Source: a virus
DNA length: 30,052 nt
Reading direction: 5' to 3' (one strand)
IMG/VR virus record: IMGVR_UViG_3300046009_003274
Coordinates: 1-30,052 of that record
Position numbers and translations under genes: made by a program. The notes under the pieces were generated by a model. That model made no database searches, had not been told where the DNA came from, and was given only the letters and a program-made list of their open reading frames with translations. Shown here in pieces: positions 29,432-30,052 of the stretch (positions are counted from its first letter, which is position 1; each line of letters starts with the position of its first letter).

Positions 29432-30052
29432 ACCGGACCTCACGTTCCATATCCGTAGCCGGAGTAGCTGCCTGCTCCTGCAGCATAGCCATGCCCTCCT
29501 GCTGAAGCTTCGCTGTCTCCATAGCCTCCTCCACTCGGACGTTCTCTCTGACAAGGTCGTATTTCTCTAGACCAAGCAGATCCTCGAACATTCGTGCCTC
29601 TGCTTTACCAGAGATATGAGCCATCACTGTGGGATCAGCTGCGATAGCGTTCCTGAGTCCGATATAGTTCTGGATAGCAAGGTTCCTCTGGAGGAAATGA
29701 CGTGCTCCGATAGGAACAATTTTCCCTTCGATACTCAGATCCTCACGAGTGATCGTGATAAAGTTCTGGGTACCAAAGTCGTCATCCATCGTGCTGATCA
29801 GGTCCACAGCCTCGATGTTTCGTCTGGCTGTTTCCAGCATCATGTTCAGGAGAGGCTCAAGGACGTTAACCTCGAACCGCTGGATCTTCTCTTGGAACAT
29901 CTTGCTGGAGTTCTGCTCCAGAACTTGGATCTCGAACGCAGTCTTCTCCCCCGGAGTCCTCTGGCCGACTGCCTGTCGGGGTGCTCCTGCGAACTCCTCC
30001 ATCTTCTGCTCAAGGATGCTGATCTGGGTCTCTGCTTGTAGAGCCTTGGCAT
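29424..30052 (-). CDS. Portal (head-tail connector) protein, C-terminal part
   Basis: The frame is open to the window edge (first complete codon at 30050) and ends at TAA 29424. About 208 residues are visible: a coiled stretch (AKALQAETQISILEQKMEEF), then APRQAVGQRTPGEKTAFEIQ and FQEKIQRFEVNVLEPLLNMM. These are characteristic of podovirus portals, where the RTPGEKTAFE segment lies in the wing/stem part. The C-terminus is helical and Glu/Gln-rich (AMETAKLQQEGMAMLQEQAA), fitting a barrel or crown. The N-terminal clip-and-wing part is beyond the window. Confidence 0.85.
   Translation of the reverse strand, partial: AKALQAETQISILEQKMEEFAGAPRQAVGQRTPGEKTAFEIQVLEQNSSKMFQEKIQRFEVNVLEPLLNMMLETARRNIEAVDLISTMDDDFGTQNFITITREDLSIEGKIVPIGARHFLQRNLAIQNYIGLRNAIAADPTVMAHISGKAEARMFEDLLGLEKYDLVRENVRVEEAMETAKLQQEGMAMLQEQAATPATDMEREVRYG

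Noticed and set aside
1-30052. CRISPR array, insertion sequence, integrase or attachment site
   Set aside because: No repeat-spacer pattern, transposase motif, tyrosine or serine recombinase, or paired boundary repeats were seen on reading both strands. Short dispersed repeats would need computation to exclude.

Overview
The window is about 30 kb from the interior of a tailed bacteriophage with podovirus (T7-like) virion architecture. It is very probably a lytic phage of a Gram-negative host. Evidence: gene density is close to 100 % with start/stop overlaps of 1-4 nt; replication and nucleotide genes lie on one strand and virion genes on the other; the virion genes follow the T7 order portal - scaffold - capsid - gp11-like - gp12-like - gp13-like - gp14-like - large ejection proteins. 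No integrase, repressor, transposase, rRNA or CRISPR array is visible. Host genus cannot be named from the sequence alone. The terminase, RNA polymerase (if any), tail fibres and lysis genes must lie outside the window. Plus strand, 1-13416: a replication block (primase, DnaB/gp4-type helicase, family A DNA polymerase encoded as two separate ORFs, an SSB-like protein, a FEN/T7 gp6-like exonuclease, endonuclease VII); a tRNA-Arg; a GC-rich block of three small unknown genes that looks acquired; then nucleotide metabolism (ThyX, metallophosphoesterase, MazG-like); tRNA-Thr and tRNA-Gly; and a class I ribonucleotide reductase (nrdA, nrdB) with four unknown small genes between its subunits. The only sizeable non-coding gap is 9565-9742. 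It holds a terminator-like hairpin and a 12-bp palindrome ahead of nrdA. Minus strand, 30052 down to 13343: C-terminal part of the portal, four small basic genes (one HNH-like), scaffold, major capsid protein, an accessory capsid candidate, a strong terminator with a UUCG loop, the gp11-like tail adaptor, a small lipoprotein, two small proteins, the gp12-like tail protein, an AT-rich GNAT-like plus P-loop kinase pair, a Gly/Ala-rich gp14-like protein, a 1746-residue ejection protein and a 592-residue internal virion protein. The two transcription units converge and their last genes overlap by 74 nt. How it works together: primase, helicase, polymerase and SSB-like protein copy the genome. The exonuclease and endonuclease VII probably degrade host DNA or primers and resolve branches. 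ThyX, RNR and MazG supply and clean dNTP pools, and the tRNAs support AGA, ACA and GGA codons. The minus-strand set builds the capsid, short tail and the internal core that carries DNA across the envelope. The points most worth a second look are the split DNA polymerase, the GC-rich three-gene island, the long dual-coding overlap at the endonuclease VII gene, the AT-rich kinase/GNAT cassette inside the tail module, and the in-frame insertion in the exonuclease.
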